Of a stretch of 64,000 nucleotides of DNA, positions 38,601 through 50,487 are shown piece after piece. The DNA lies in contig CM050651.1 in the NCBI GenBank assembly GCA_027574665.1, forward strand, positions 9,053,501 through 9,117,500, read 5' to 3'. The notes beneath the pieces were generated by a model. The model saw nothing but the letters and a program-made list of their open reading frames with translations. It was not told the origin of the DNA and did not search any database. This stretch comes from Rhynochetos jubatus (taxonomy: Eukaryota > Chordata > Aves > Eurypygiformes > Rhynochetidae). A program made the position numbers and the translations under genes. Each line of letters opens with the position of its first letter. The stretch's first letter is position 1.

Positions 38601-39006
38601 ATCTGACTTTTTCAGAGGCCAGAAGACGTGAAGTGGCATAAAACACATTGCAATTACTGAGCTAGGCAAGAAAAAAAACCAACAGCTCACTTCAGGTTGG
38701 ACATTCTGCATCAAACTATGAAGAAATGTTTCTTTCCCAGCTTTTAAAACTTTTTCAAATAAAACAAAACTTCATAATGAAATATGATAAATGGAAAATT
38801 GAAATGCTCGTATGAAAGTGTCAGCATGAAACATTTTGATATTTCTTATAATTTATTACTTTTGACAGAAATTGTACAAGATTAATGAAATCAATCAGGA
38901 TGCGATGAAGAATAGCACTAAAAGGGAAAATCTGCGCGGTTCAATTCTTAAAAGCATTGAACTAGATCTAGCAATAGCGGAGAAAACACGGCAGCTCAGA
39001 GAATGA
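29699..39006 (+). CDS. Candidate coiled-coil gene, four exons (unrecognised)
   Basis: Exon 1 at 29699-29932 has an excellent acceptor (ctttgttttctgcag) and donor (TTAG|gtgaaa). Its ATG at 29712 has a G at -3 and +4. It encodes 73 residues, the second half Lys/Glu-rich and helix-like (EAELYEKAFLKAKKI, KTEANILKAERE). Phase-compatible followers are 31600-31658 (acceptor ttctcactttag), 38328-38371 (acceptor catcacttag) and 38869-39006 (acceptor attacttttgacag, KLYKINEINQDAMKN..EKTRQLRE). The phases run 2-2, 1-1, 0-0. The last exon ends in TGA (39004-39006) directly followed by gtaagg, a donor-like sequence, so this could be a true terminus or a stop gained at the last codon of an internal exon. 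The middle two exons are short and uncertain. The product would be a helical coiled-coil protein. No family is recognised. Exon 1 is the best supported piece. Confidence 0.33.
30040..30125. promoter_or_regulatory. CRE-containing GC-rich spot
   Basis: A perfect palindromic cAMP-response element (tgacgtca) lies at about 30063-30070, next to a GC-rich block (ccggggcggcgggagctggggcg). A second TGACGT-type half-site occurs about 40 bases upstream (tgtgacgtgg). Full CRE sites near GC boxes are typical of promoters, including many male germ-cell promoters. Here it lies just after candidate exon 1, so it could be an internal or antisense promoter. Confidence 0.35.
32663..36654 (-). CDS. Candidate minus-strand gene, three exons (unrecognised)
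   Basis: A possible first exon at 36654-36524 begins with ATG in a strong context (A at -3, G at +4). It codes MAEKNIPPAHITFAV.. for 43 residues and ends CCCAG|gtataa. A possible middle exon at 33991-33915 (GACEVLLKQKNAAGKK..) starts in phase 2 and ends in phase 1, but its acceptor lacks a good pyrimidine tract. A possible last exon at 32820-32663 (acceptor gctcccctccag) reads KPRGTLEHLSPRKADG.. to SVDMPFVSYAKND and a TGA. The phases are compatible through the chain. No family is recognised. Evidence is only splice-like borders and plausible amino-acid make-up. It would be nested antisense inside the 29.7-39.0 kb candidate gene, which weakens one or both models. Confidence 0.22.
37624..37689. 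repeat. Imperfect tandem duplication of about 28 bp
   Basis: 'gaagacaatgtattgtacaa' at 37624 recurs as 'gaagacaatttattgtataa' at 37662, each followed by aatag/aatat. The two copies are separated by about 11 bases. Confidence 0.8.
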
Positions 39007-39031
39007 GTAAGGAGAGTTTCCACGGCATATG

Positions 39032-39630
39032 GAATCACAGAATGGTTTGGGTTGGAAGGGACCATAAAGATCATCCAGTTCCAACCCCCCTGCCATGGGC
39101 AGGGACACCCTCCACTAGACCAGGTTGCTCAAAGCCTCATCCAGCCTGGCCTTGGACACTTCCAGGGATGGGGCACCCTGTCCCAGTGCCTCCCCACCCT
39201 CTCCGGGAAGAACTTCTTCCTGATATCCAATCTAAATCTCCCCGCTTTCAATTTAAACTCTTACCCCTTGTCCTGTCACTACAGGCCCTTGTAAAAAGCC
39301 CACCCAGCCTTCCTGTAGGCCCCTTCAGGTACTGGAAGGTGCGATAAGGTCTCCCCAGAGCCTTCTCTTCTCCAGGCTGAACAAGCCCAACTCTCTCAGC
39401 CTGTCCCCATAGCAGGGGTGCTCCAGCCCTCGGAGCATCTTCGTGGCCTCCTCTGACTTGCTCCAACCACTCAATATCCTTCTGATGTTGGGGGCTCCAC
39501 ACCTGGATGCAGCACTGCAGGTGGGTCTCATGAGAGCAGAGTGGAGGGGGAGAATCCCCTCCCTCAACCTGCTGGCCACGCTTCTCTGGATACAGCCCAG
39601 GATACAGTTGGCTTTCTGGATCAGAGGGCA
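39032..39630 (-). mobile_element. CR1 LINE fragment, reverse orientation
   Basis: It begins 'gaatcacagaatggtttggg' and proceeds through 'tggaagggaccataaagatc', 'ctgccatgggcagggacacc', '..ttgctcaaagcctcatccag' and '..gataaggtctccccagagcc'. This is the reverse complement of the CR1 3' terminal about 600 bases. There is no RT catalytic motif. It lies 26 bases after the stop codon of the candidate exon at 38869-39006. Confidence 0.95.
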
Positions 39631-41337
39631 AAACTGTTGAATCTCTGCTCAATTTAAAGTGAAGCAAACAGTAGCATTTCTCTCAGAAAAACTCAGCACA
39701 GCCAACACAGGAATGCAGGGGGCAATGGCAAGAAGAGAGCCAAGAAATAAGAGGGAGGGTCTATTGCTTTTCTGCAATACTCTATTTTTCACAGCACCTT
39801 TAAAAATAATGTTCTTCTTTAACCTTCTCCTGCAGATCCGCCACAAACAGCGATGTGAAAGAACATCAGCCTCCTTTGATCTCTGGTTATTGTTTTGGAA
39901 ATTACAGCTTTGTCTCCTTTTCTCTTCAGACCGTTTCTGATATTCTAACATAAGCAAAGAGTTTTCCTGTTCTCAACTTCAGTGTTTCCATTTCCCTTTA
40001 TGTTATCACCCTCTGTGCAGCAATACCAAGTAGAATTATTTTGCAGCCTCTGGAGTCTAACCAGCATCTCTTGACATGTGGTGCATGATATGGACGCACA
40101 GCTCCAGGAGTTCAAGGCTGTGTGGCTAAAAGCACTGGTACATGTGCACTTCTTAACCAGCCCAAAGGGCCAGTAAAATGCAACCTTCCCAGTGACTTTT
40201 TGTTTCACCAGCGGTCGGGCTACAGGCGCATACGCAGTTGCCAGCAGTGGCTCAGCCGATGGCAGCAGCAGGTGAAGGTCTGGACTGAAGGTGAAGGCTG
40301 GGTAGGACACAGTCACATATACCCTCTCCTTCTCGTGCCTGCTGGCTGTTACAGCCCTCCATGCCCAGTGGTGCAGCAACAGTTGCCTGTGGTCCACTTG
40401 TAAATCAGATACCTGAAATGACCAGGGTTAGAATATATACTTGGCAAAATGGGAGGAGGGTGACAGAAGAGGTGTAACCTTCTGGGCTGTGGGATAATGA
40501 ATTAGTTAAAATAGCTTTTAAGGTTTGAACTGATAGTTATTTTAGTTAAAAAAATAAAACACCAATAAAGCAAGCTTCCTTCCACCATTATCTTAGTCAT
40601 TTGCCCATGGTGTAGAGCAGCGTTTCTCAGGAGCGTTACCTCCCTGGGAAGGCATGGCAAGCGTCTCTGTGCCCAGACAGGCAAATGTCTCCCAGGAATC
40701 ACACCTCCGTGATGGCTGGCCCAGCCTAACAGCTCCTTGCCACAGTAACACATTTTCGGTTGCGTCTTGTTCCCTGAGAGGTGCACACCAAACCTGGTGA
40801 ATGGCTGCTGCTAGAAGGAGGGGAAAGAATGGACCTCCCGTGACTTTGCTCTTCAGCACCAGGGGGTCAAGCCTGCAGAAGCGGAGTTTTAAGCTGCTGC
40901 TTTTGCTCCTCAGCACCCAGGATGCGACTATCCTGGGACAGAGAGGGGGTGCCCAGGGCAGAGGTGCAGCACTGGTGAATCACTGCCTATCCCTGGGCAG
41001 ACACAGGCAGGTAGGGAGGAAGAAGACAGTCTTGGAGACACAAGTGGAAATGTAGTGGCTAAGAAACCACCTAAAAATGCTGCCAACCAGGGATCTGAAG
41101 AACTGTAGGCTTAGTTACACAGAAAAAGAGAAATCAGAGGCATAGATAGAGTTTCTCCTTGGGTTCAATAAAAAAGTAGTTGTGTAATCCTCATGATTAA
41201 TCAGAGGAAAAGGATCGGGACTGAAAATTCAGCTATATGGAGAGGAATGCTGAATCTTATGATATTGCTTCTGCATAAACTCTGGATATCCAAAAATAGT
41301 CTTCCTTGGTTATCTGTATATCCCACTTTTGCAGTGA
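39631..41337. other. No secure gene; open frames on both strands
   Basis: A minus-strand frame of 150 codons (40397-39945) and a plus-strand frame overlap here. A short plus-strand ATG frame at 40091 (MDAQLQEFKAVWLKAL) meets a weak GT (gtacat). None has a compatible partner. AATAAA motifs at about 40553 and 40564 could end a plus-strand transcript. Confidence 0.4.
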
Positions 41338-41480
41338 TTATGGGAAAAAGGCATTTTTCAAAAGCCTCCATTGATCTGGACTAGCATCTTCAGTGCCTCT
41401 TTGTTTTACTCTTGGTTTCCCCCAGGTTAGTTCAGAGAAACGGTACTGTGTGCTCAAGGAACGGGGTATCAAGTGTAAGT
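41338..41480 (-). CDS. Candidate terminal exon, minus strand
   Basis: On the minus strand a strong acceptor (tatgtgcatcttgcag) opens at 41480 and stays open for 46 codons to TAA at 41340-41338. The reading includes QYRFSELTWGKPRVKQ and DQWRLLKNAFFP at the C terminus, and the exon starts in phase 1. It could be the 3' end of the gene to which the minus-strand exons at 51.05-51.52 kb belong. The linking exons are not established. The plus strand has its own acceptor here (ggtttcccccag) with a shorter open frame, so the strand is not certain. Confidence 0.25.
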
Positions 41481-42469
41481 CTGCAAGATGCACATAAATA
41501 ACAGGCAAGAAAAATGTCATTGTCCAGAAGAGTACCTGAAGACAGTAATTTTACTGTGTTCTTGTATATTCACCTACAGGTGAAATCATCACATTTACTG
41601 GCTCAGGTTTCTGGAAAGAAAACAGGCAGGATAAGACACTTTAATTTTCCAGTCGAAGGTACAACATTAGGGTAATACTTCTGGGTTTTTTTCCTTGAAA
41701 AAGGAAGAACTCTGATATCAGGACCAATGAGGCAATAGCAAGGCATTAAAATCTATGGTCTTCTATTGACGTTTCGATCTAGAAATTACTGAAAATTAAT
41801 AAGATGAATATTGCAGTCACTCCTCTGAAATTAACTGACAGTGGGTGGTCACACTTTCAATCTTTGAACACAGAGAAGTCTTTGACTAATGCTTTCAGAC
41901 ACATTTTTGTACTCCCACAAAAGCACCAAGTAGTTATTTTCACACAAGTAGTTGTTTCATTTCTATTTCAGCAAGAAACTTGGCTTTTTACCCTGAATGT
42001 CCTTTTCCTTCTCCTTTGTTTTCTATTCAGAGGTTTCTGCTCATTTTTAACAGGTTTCCATAGGTTCCCTCACAGGGAATGGTGTACATGCTTCTGGGAA
42101 CTTGTCTGCCAGAGGCAAAAATGTTGGTGAAAACTCCAGGTTTGGGCAGTCACTGCTCATGACAGTGAAGGGAACAGGATTTACCAATATCAGAGGCTCA
42201 GGTATCCTGTATTGCCACAGCTCAGCTTTCGCGGGAGGTACAGGATGGCTGGCACTCACCAGAGCAGAAGAGAGAAGAGCAAGGGAAGGGATGATGGCTA
42301 ACGCAGGTGCGTCCATGACTCTCCTGGTTCCAGTTCGGTGACGCAGACGCGGATCTTTTTCTGCTACACCTACACAGCATAGCGAAGCCAAGAAACTTGC
42401 TCTCTCCTCCTTCCAATTCCAGCTGTTCATACCTGCCATATCCATCGCATCAACAACAGCACATTTCAC

Positions 42470-45400
42470 CCTTCAACGAACTGAATCAATTCACTGAACA
42501 TAGCACAAAACTCAACTACAAAAGAAAGAAGCACATAACTGACCTAATGTTCGATTACGCTTTTCTGTGATTAGCAGTGGCTTCAGCTGCAGCATCCTCT
42601 TTGTCCTACCTTTAGGTTCATTAGTCTTGGATTCACCCTACATGTAAACTTACTTGTTTATTTAGACCACCTGAAAGACTACAGATACTGCTGTTTATCC
42701 TAAATGATACCAGTACCATGATTTATTCTAAATTACCATACTCAGTTGTTTGGGTGTTTTTAAATCAAATTCTCACTTGGAAGACTTTTATAATGTCTGT
42801 GTCATTTCCCACAGTTAATTTCTCTATTTGTCTGCACAGCTGAGAAATGCTTTCCTCTCACCTCTAACCCTCTGCCTTTCATTTTAATTTCCTTCTTAGA
42901 CCTTAAACATAATCAAGAATATCTTGATTCTTCTCCCTTTTTGAGGTCAAAACAGACTCACAGTACATCTTAAAACATTTCCATTATTGTTTCCACTGAA
43001 TGCAAGGAAAAATATGTTGACTTCATTAAAAAAGAATAAAATTAAACCAGAGATAATTTTCATAAATTAGATGTACAGATTTCACAGCTCAGAAACAAGG
43101 ATGTCAAACGTGTCCAGCTTATACAGCCTCCTACACAGAAACCACAAGGTTTCAACGACAAGTCACTGAAACCACAGCATTCAGCTTTTTATCCAAGACT
43201 ACCTTTACCAAATGGGTGCTGCTGCTTCAGTGATCACACAATAGTTTTTCCAAGGTTCGCTTAAGGTGCTGACCTGTGAAAAAACCCGAAACTCATTATG
43301 CAAAGTAATTGTGCTATACAGCTTTTCAAATCTGTATGTGTGTGCATATAAAAGATGTATCTGTAGGCACACGCATTTTAACTGCTACATAAATCTAGTT
43401 GTAGATGAAGACAGAAACAGACGCATCTGAAAAAAGAGTTTACTGAGAAAAGCTGTTTTTTCAAATATACTAAATTAAAGGTTTATCTGTTAAGGGCAGC
43501 ATGAGCTAGTCACTTCAGAGCATTCCTTAATCTGCTGTAAACAAATTAAACAGCAGATTTATTTAAGTGAAAAGCCATAACAAAGTACATTTTATTCGCA
43601 AAGTACTTCAGAATAGTTAGTATTCCTATTTAAGATAATTCTATACTGGTGCAGTTAAATCCACATCAGAGATTTTATTGATATAACTGCCTGAAAAATA
43701 AGAGCAAATCCTGCCTGAGTTATACCTGCACGAGTCTTAAATGTAGATCAGGATGCAGAGCTAAGATTTCCCTAAATCCTCTTCCTTAAAAACTTCCCTA
43801 AATGCTCTTCCTTAAAAGGATTCTGCCAAAAATTGCGTTTCAGCCACAGCTAAAGGGCTGAATGCTGTTTGCATTAGCACCAAACCGCTGTTCCTGGAAT
43901 GATGCTGCTGAGCGATACCCCCTGGCCCCCTCAGCCTTGTGTGCTAAGGAGGTACTTGTTGCGTAGGCGACCCACAGTTTTGATCAGTAGTAAAGCCTGT
44001 GGAAGAGGAATCTCTGACTTCTACCAACTCACTGGTGCAAATCTGTCAGCTGTGCAAAGGAGAAAGAGTTGATTGTGAAATTATTCCAATCAAAGCAAAG
44101 CAAAACAAACAAACCCTCAAGGCCTTTGCAAGAGGAATTCTTAACCTGGATCGTTTCAATGACCCAAGATACTCTAACAGAGGCTCCTCAGACTGCAATA
44201 AACTGTGACGCAGAGATACAGCGGAGTGGCAGTGACCTGCAGTAGAAAGCTCTTTAAATGGCTTTGCTGCTGAAGAAAGCACTTGCATTACTACATCCTG
44301 AGGTCCCCGGAGGTGGCTTCTGCCTCAGCCTTCCCTTCGGTTATGCAGCATCACAACAGAGCCTCTTCTCTGCTGCAGGAGCTGAAGTACAAGTAGAATC
44401 TGATGGCTGATCCAGCACGCACAGGGGTGGCACACAGGAGAAGTTGAGTTGGTCTGCAAGCAGGTACTCGGAGTCACTCCGAGGGGAGGCAGACCACATC
44501 CTCCAGTGCAATCTCACACTGCTCCTCTATCCTCACTATTTCACATTGTGCCACAGAGGTGCCCCAGCACGGTGTGATGCGTCACTGTTCCTGGGAAGAC
44601 AAAAAAAAAAAAGGTCAGGAGAACCAGGTGAATGAGTTTATAGAACTTGAAACCAACACTATCATTAAAAAAATAATTCTAATAGAAACTGCATACACGG
44701 TAAACATACATACATATATGAAGAAGGGCACAACCTGTAATATTTTGGTAGTACTCGAGAACCACAAAGTGAAACTACTTAGAAATAAAAGTGATATTTG
44801 GTCACCTGCTTCTACCAATAAATGCCAAAAGGTAAAGCATAATAAAAAGTGAAAACCTGCATTTTATTGTAAGGAAGGTAAAATCAGGGCAGATCTGCTG
44901 GAGAGGAGGGAAAACAGGCCATAGCCCCTCTATGGCTGTGCCCCGTAATTTGCTCTATCTAGACTGTGTAAGAGGGGAACAACGGTACTGCTGCGGAGAC
45001 CCCACACCAGCACAGCAGCCCCACCGAACTCTGAGAGCGGCTTCCAAAAGAATCTGTGACATCAAACCTTTAATTTTGATATTGGAACATGAGCTGCAGC
45101 ATCATGCTGGTCACCATGCAAGGCACAGCAGGCTACAGGAAGGCCCACTGCCAGTGGAATAGTTATGTATGTAGAGCATTCCCACAGGCTGATGCCGCAC
45201 CAGACTTGTCCATCTTGAGCCTGTAATGGTTTGGGGGTTACTTCCTTGGTTTATGCTACTGATGCTGTAACACAGAAGTAAGTCTCTTCTGACATCTGTT
45301 CCTTCCGTTCATTAACATCAGTAAACAAGCAAAGGCAGCGTTTTGTACGGCGCCACCCTGCTTCCTCCAACATCTGCATATAGCTCTCCTGATTTTTCTT

Positions 45401-48400
45401 TCTGAACGCGTTGAAAGAGCATGGCGTACACTGTTGGGTTTCAGTACTACTGCATCACTGCTTGTCACACCATAGGCCACACTGTCTCTTAGTGGAAGTC
45501 ATCAGGAAACGGGTATTACCTACAGAGAATGCTTCTGCGGTACAGAGATTGCGTGGTGCTGGGCCATATTTCGTGGGGAGACCCGAAGATCTGCAGAGCA
45601 ATGACATCAAGCACGGGAGCTGCAGGAGAAATCCTTGGTGCAACACTGAAGAGGAGCACTGACTTTTCTTGCTTAGTGCCCCCACCTCCCCCTGCCTGTG
45701 GCTTACAGCCGAACAACTGCTTTCTGCCCTCAAATTGTTGAGAGCTGTGGTAGCTTGACTTCCTGTCAACTGCTGCCTTGTCTTCTGAACGCGGCCGCCC
45801 TCTGGTAATGGGGAAAGATTTTTAGTAGTACCGCAAATAAGAACGAAGCTGCCCTATGAAAGCTGGAACCCAGCTCAGGCACAGAAAAAGCTCTAAGCTC
45901 TTATCATTACAGAGATTGAACAGATAAGACCTTATGCAGGAGTTTTTAGCTGAGATGTGAAAGGAACTATATGACGTGGATGCCTGCAATGGCAGAAGAC
46001 CAGACCTGGTGACCCAGCAAGGCTTCTTCCATCCTACATGCAGAGAACGGTGTGATCCAGGAGATGGGAGGCCGCTCCAGGGAAGACTTGAAAGGACAAC
46101 TGTCACAAGAGGATAGTTCTGAACATCTGGTTCTGTGCAAGTGGGTGTAGGTTTGCCTCAGGCTCTGGATGATGACAAGGCATTTTCTTTATATGGTTTC
46201 TTATTAGTAGTTGATAAGACTAGAAATAAGTCAAAGTATGCGTATAACAAGCATCATTGGGTTGACCTAGGAGCAGGATGCACCCGGTATTTAACGTATA
46301 TACAATTGCTGTTAATGTTAAATTGTTCTGCTTTATAATCATAGTCACGCATTTCTGCTGAACCAGGGAGAACGAAGACAGTAATGGCTGGTACAACGCA
46401 AATGAGGCAATACAGGAACATTTGCAAATGGCTTTGCATTTCTCATACACCTTCACTAGCTGAAGTTCTTTCTAAAGCTTAGATAAAACCATGAGCAAGG
46501 CTGTACCAGATTCAAAATGATTTTGCTGTTCTTGAAAGCAGGTTCTACTTTCCACCCACCAAGCCTCTTTCATTCTTACATTGCCTCTTTTTCTGTTACC
46601 CGGCATTCCAGCTCAGCCTTAATTACAGTTGACAACCACAGGTTATAAAGCCAAGGTCAGTGATGTTCACTGCTAACGACATTTAAATCTGGTGAGAGCC
46701 AGACACCGAACACCGTCATGCCCGCGGTACGCAGGTACCACTCCAGCCCCTATTACGAACTGCAGGCGTGGGGGTTCCTCAGCACTCACTCAGGTTCTGT
46801 GAAGACAGAACAGTTCACTTTGTAACGCAGCCAGCTAAGCACTTGTCATACTCTTCTCCTTGTTTTTCAGCAAGTGGGAATTGTCTTCAATATTTTGCTC
46901 AATGTAATTACCCTGACATGCTATAAGAATAATATTCTGTAATAAGTTCTTTTGCTTGGCATCCCCTTGATCTTCAGTACGTTCTTTCAGGACAGAAATG
47001 CACTATCTCCTGTAAGAGCTGCTCCATTTACTCCTTCATTTACTGCACAGAAACTTGTTGTTAGCCGGTGTTAGACCCCAGTCAGTATGGATTAGAAAGT
47101 GGCTGTAAGTTAACTCTGAAGGAACATTACGGAGAACGTCAATGGTTTTATATTGTCACATGGAGTCTATTACTTTTTCAGCATCTGTGTCACCACATTC
47201 AAAGTTGTATTTACTCATATTTTACAGCAAATACAAGTTAGGAACACATCTTTTCCCAGATTTGATTTTCTCTTTTCAAAACAAGGTTAAAAGAATTATA
47301 CCAAAGCCTATAATAAGAAAATGAGATTTAAAGTGGGTGGAACTAACTTGCAAAGTTGTCAGAAAGATTTTAAAGACTCATTTTCCTAAATCTGTTCTAG
47401 AGCAATCTTCTTCCTAGTCTCCCGTTTTCCAGCATAACTCTCCCCCCTCGCTTTCCTACAATCCCCCCAGGGCGCAGAGAGCATACACGTGAAATCTCAT
47501 GTACATAAGTTATTAAAATTCTTTGAAAGCAGCCCTGAACATCGCAGGCTTTTTTGGCTGAGCCATGGCAATGACTAAGCTATGGGAAAAGCCTCCATTC
47601 TCTATATTGTAAAGGAAAATGTGGGTGGGGGAACTGGGCTTTCAGAGCTGAAGTCATTCAGCACTCGGGTGGCCCTGCTGCAAAGAGGAAAGTGGAGGAC
47701 TCAGCTTCGTGAGCCTGGGATGGGAGGTTTTGCAGATTTCCACTCTGCAGCCATCGCCCTGGAGACGGGCAGGCGACAGTGCGAGAGAGAGTGCCATTAT
47801 TTGACTCAGCATGTTCCTAAGCCACAAAAGAGAAGTGACGTGTATAAAAAGCATGTTGCTCGCTCTTATCTGATAAGAGGGATATCAAGGAGTTTTCCCC
47901 GCTGCCTAGACATAAAGGAAGTTCTTCGTCCTAATATTTCACTTTCTCTGTCAGCATGCCTTTCTTCAAGCAATTATTGTGACCTGATAGTCTCTAACAC
48001 AAAACAGAAGACCATACAGTTTGAGAGACACACATGATATGCAACCACCTCCTACCACATTGGGAAGCTAAACAATAGGTATTTGGCATTCTAATTACTC
48101 CATCAACTTTAAAACTGATTTATGCTGTAATAGATTCAATTTAGGTCTGCCCTCAACAAATCCATGAATTATCCTGCTGGACCAGAAAATTAATAAAGTC
48201 TGCCATATTTCTGTGACGCTTCTGGTAGAAAACGACAATGCTTCAGTTACTACGTACTGCTCAAACGGTCTCTGGACTTATTGCACAGCTGTGCTTCAAC
48301 ACGGTAGGTTTTACTGTAAAATATGCCGCGGCCTTCACCACAATGAACCTTTTAAACCCCTCTAATATCCTAAGCCCTCGTTGCTGCATGAGATCCGCAA

Positions 48401-49800
48401 TTATTCCAAGTTTATAAAAAACCAAAAGATGAACATTAAAATGGTTGTTATCTACACAGATGCAATTCTACTGCGGAATTGTGTGGCCGTGTAGACCAGA
48501 ACCAGTACCTGGAAATGACTCCCAGAGACACAGCTATATCTGGAGTGCTGTTACACATACCCTTGTCTAGAAAATTACCAAGGACAAACAAAAATACACC
48601 GCTAGCCTGCAATAGGTGAAGCATTTACAGCTGCTATGGTCAAATGTTAAAGACACTGTACAATGTGGCTGCACAATTGTCATTGTCAGCACAATGACAA
48701 CACAACTCTGTGTTGTCCCTTCAAGCTCTGTACATGGACAGTCATACTGTGCATTTACTGAAGTTCTTGAGTGGTCCTGAAGTTACCTGGCCAATGCAAA
48801 CAATCTGCAGTGATAATTTGGCATGAATAATTGCCAACCACCTAATGAGGACGTAGCTAATAGAGTTGTACTCCAGATCCAAGTAGAAAGCTTCCATCAT
48901 AGCACCAAATAAAGATGCATAAAATAAAGGCTGTCAGGGCTAGCATGATCACCTACAGCAGCTGGGCTCAAAGGAGCTTCTCAAAAGAATTCACAGTCAA
49001 AATACTGATAAAAAAAAGCAGAAGCAGACATTATCACCAGCCTGCTCCTTCAGTATCAACACTTCCAACAGCACAGTCAAAATCTGGATTGAGAATACAA
49101 CGCACATTCATCCAAGTTACTAGTCAATAACCTACGGAGAAGGTGAGGGTTCAGTTATGGCAAAGAGGAGCAGAGCTTAGTACCCTCTTCACGTGAAGAA
49201 TATCCCTATCAAAAATAATTTCTCCATCCTCTCAGCAGCCTCACAGTGCTGTCGAACAACAGATTAAAAAAAAAATTGCAAAGCTTCACATGAATGGGAT
49301 GGAGGGAGGGGGCTAAAAAGTATTGGTCACCACATTGCTTCTCAAACAAAAGATGCTGCAGTTTCCCACTAGTGAACCTTAGCTATAAATTAACACAACT
49401 TCTGAATCAAGCCTACTGAGGTACCCTCTACTGCACAGTCCAGCTGTGCTGCTTATCTCAAATTATTTCAAGACATGTCCATCAAAAGTAATAATAAATT
49501 TTTAAAAAGGATCCTACTACCTTTTCTTCAAGAAATTAAATTTTAGACTGTGGTGGAAGTAAGAAAAAGAACGCTTTCTTGTTTCAGTTCTCGTTTTTCA
49601 GGATTTGTGTTCCAGCAGATGTGAGTAGCTATCCCTTTCACCAGGAGAGTGTACCTACATGAGAGTGTGAGCGCATTATATGTATCTACACATGCACCTG
49701 TAGAATCTATTCCTTCAAGCTACCCATTTTCTGAGACAGCATGCAATAAAATAATCATTTGTACACAGAAAACAAGCACACCTAAGTATGCCATCAGCTT
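42470..49800. other. No secure gene
   Basis: Mostly AT-rich sequence. Open frames at 43999-44208, 44559-44852, 45411-45741 and 47582-48037 (151 codons) lack matching splice partners or domains. A 19-base segment at 49601-49619 lies between an excellent acceptor (ctcgtttttcag) and an excellent donor (AT|gtgagt). It could be a micro-exon of a non-coding transcript but is not called. Confidence 0.4.
43768..43818. repeat. Tandem duplication of about 25 bp
   Basis: 'tccctaaatcctcttcctta' is followed directly by 'tccctaaatgctcttcctta', both continuing into aaaa. Two near-identical copies, probably from replication slippage. Confidence 0.85.
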
Positions 49801-50127
49801 AAATGGTCATTTTGAAATGAACAATGAGAAATAAGTGACTTGACTGCCCAGTCACCAACCAGACAGAAACATACAGGTGCATTTTATAGCATGTCAGCAT
49901 ATTACAGACCACTATTCTAGACACCAAACTGAAGCCCAAACACAGTGTAGATTCTGTACAGCAACTCCAAAGCCATCTGAAATCTTCAGACTTCCAAAGG
50001 CAAAGATTTAATTTGAAAGACACTTGAGCATCTTTTTATTCACCACAATGAAGGTGTCCAAGTGACTTCAACTTCCCTCTACTAATTCCACACAGGAACC
50101 TTTTAATGGCAACATCATGGTGTTCGT

Positions 50128-50190
50128 AACCATTTATTAATGACAACATATAAGAGCCAAACCATTTATTAATGATAACTCGTAAGAGCC
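50128..50190. repeat. Tandem duplication of about 31 bp
   Basis: 'aaccatttattaatgacaac' ending in ataagagcca at 50128-50158 is repeated directly as 'aaccatttattaatgataac' ending in cgtaagagcc. The two copies differ at a few positions. Confidence 0.85.
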
Positions 50191-50239
50191 ATTTACAGTC
50201 CTTTTTTTCCTCCTTGTGATGAAATATAAAGCCATGGAA

Positions 50240-50487
50240 TAGAATCACAGAGTCATTTAGATTGGAAAATACCTTTAAGATCATCAAGTCCAACCATTAA
50301 CCCAGCACTGCCAGGCCCACCACTACACCGTGTCCGTAAGCACCACATCCACACATGTCTTTTAAGTACCTCCAGGGATGGTGACTCAACCACTTTCCTG
50401 GACAGCCCGTTCCGATGCCTGACAGACCTTTCATTGAAGAAATTTTTCCTAATATCCAATCTAAACCTCTCCTGGCACAATTTCAAC
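50240..50487 (-). mobile_element. CR1 LINE 3'-end fragment, reverse orientation
   Basis: It begins 'agaatcacagagtcatttag' and continues 'tggaaaatacctttaagatc', '..ccaccactacaccgtgtccg' and '..tccagggatggtgactcaac', through 'taatatccaatctaaacctc'. This is the reversed CR1 3' region. It is about 1.4 kb upstream of the IL21 promoter. Confidence 0.92.

Noticed and set aside
47582..48037. 151-codon plus-strand open frame starting with ATG
   Set aside because: A few frames of this length are expected by chance in 64 kb at this GC content. No splice partner, no domain.
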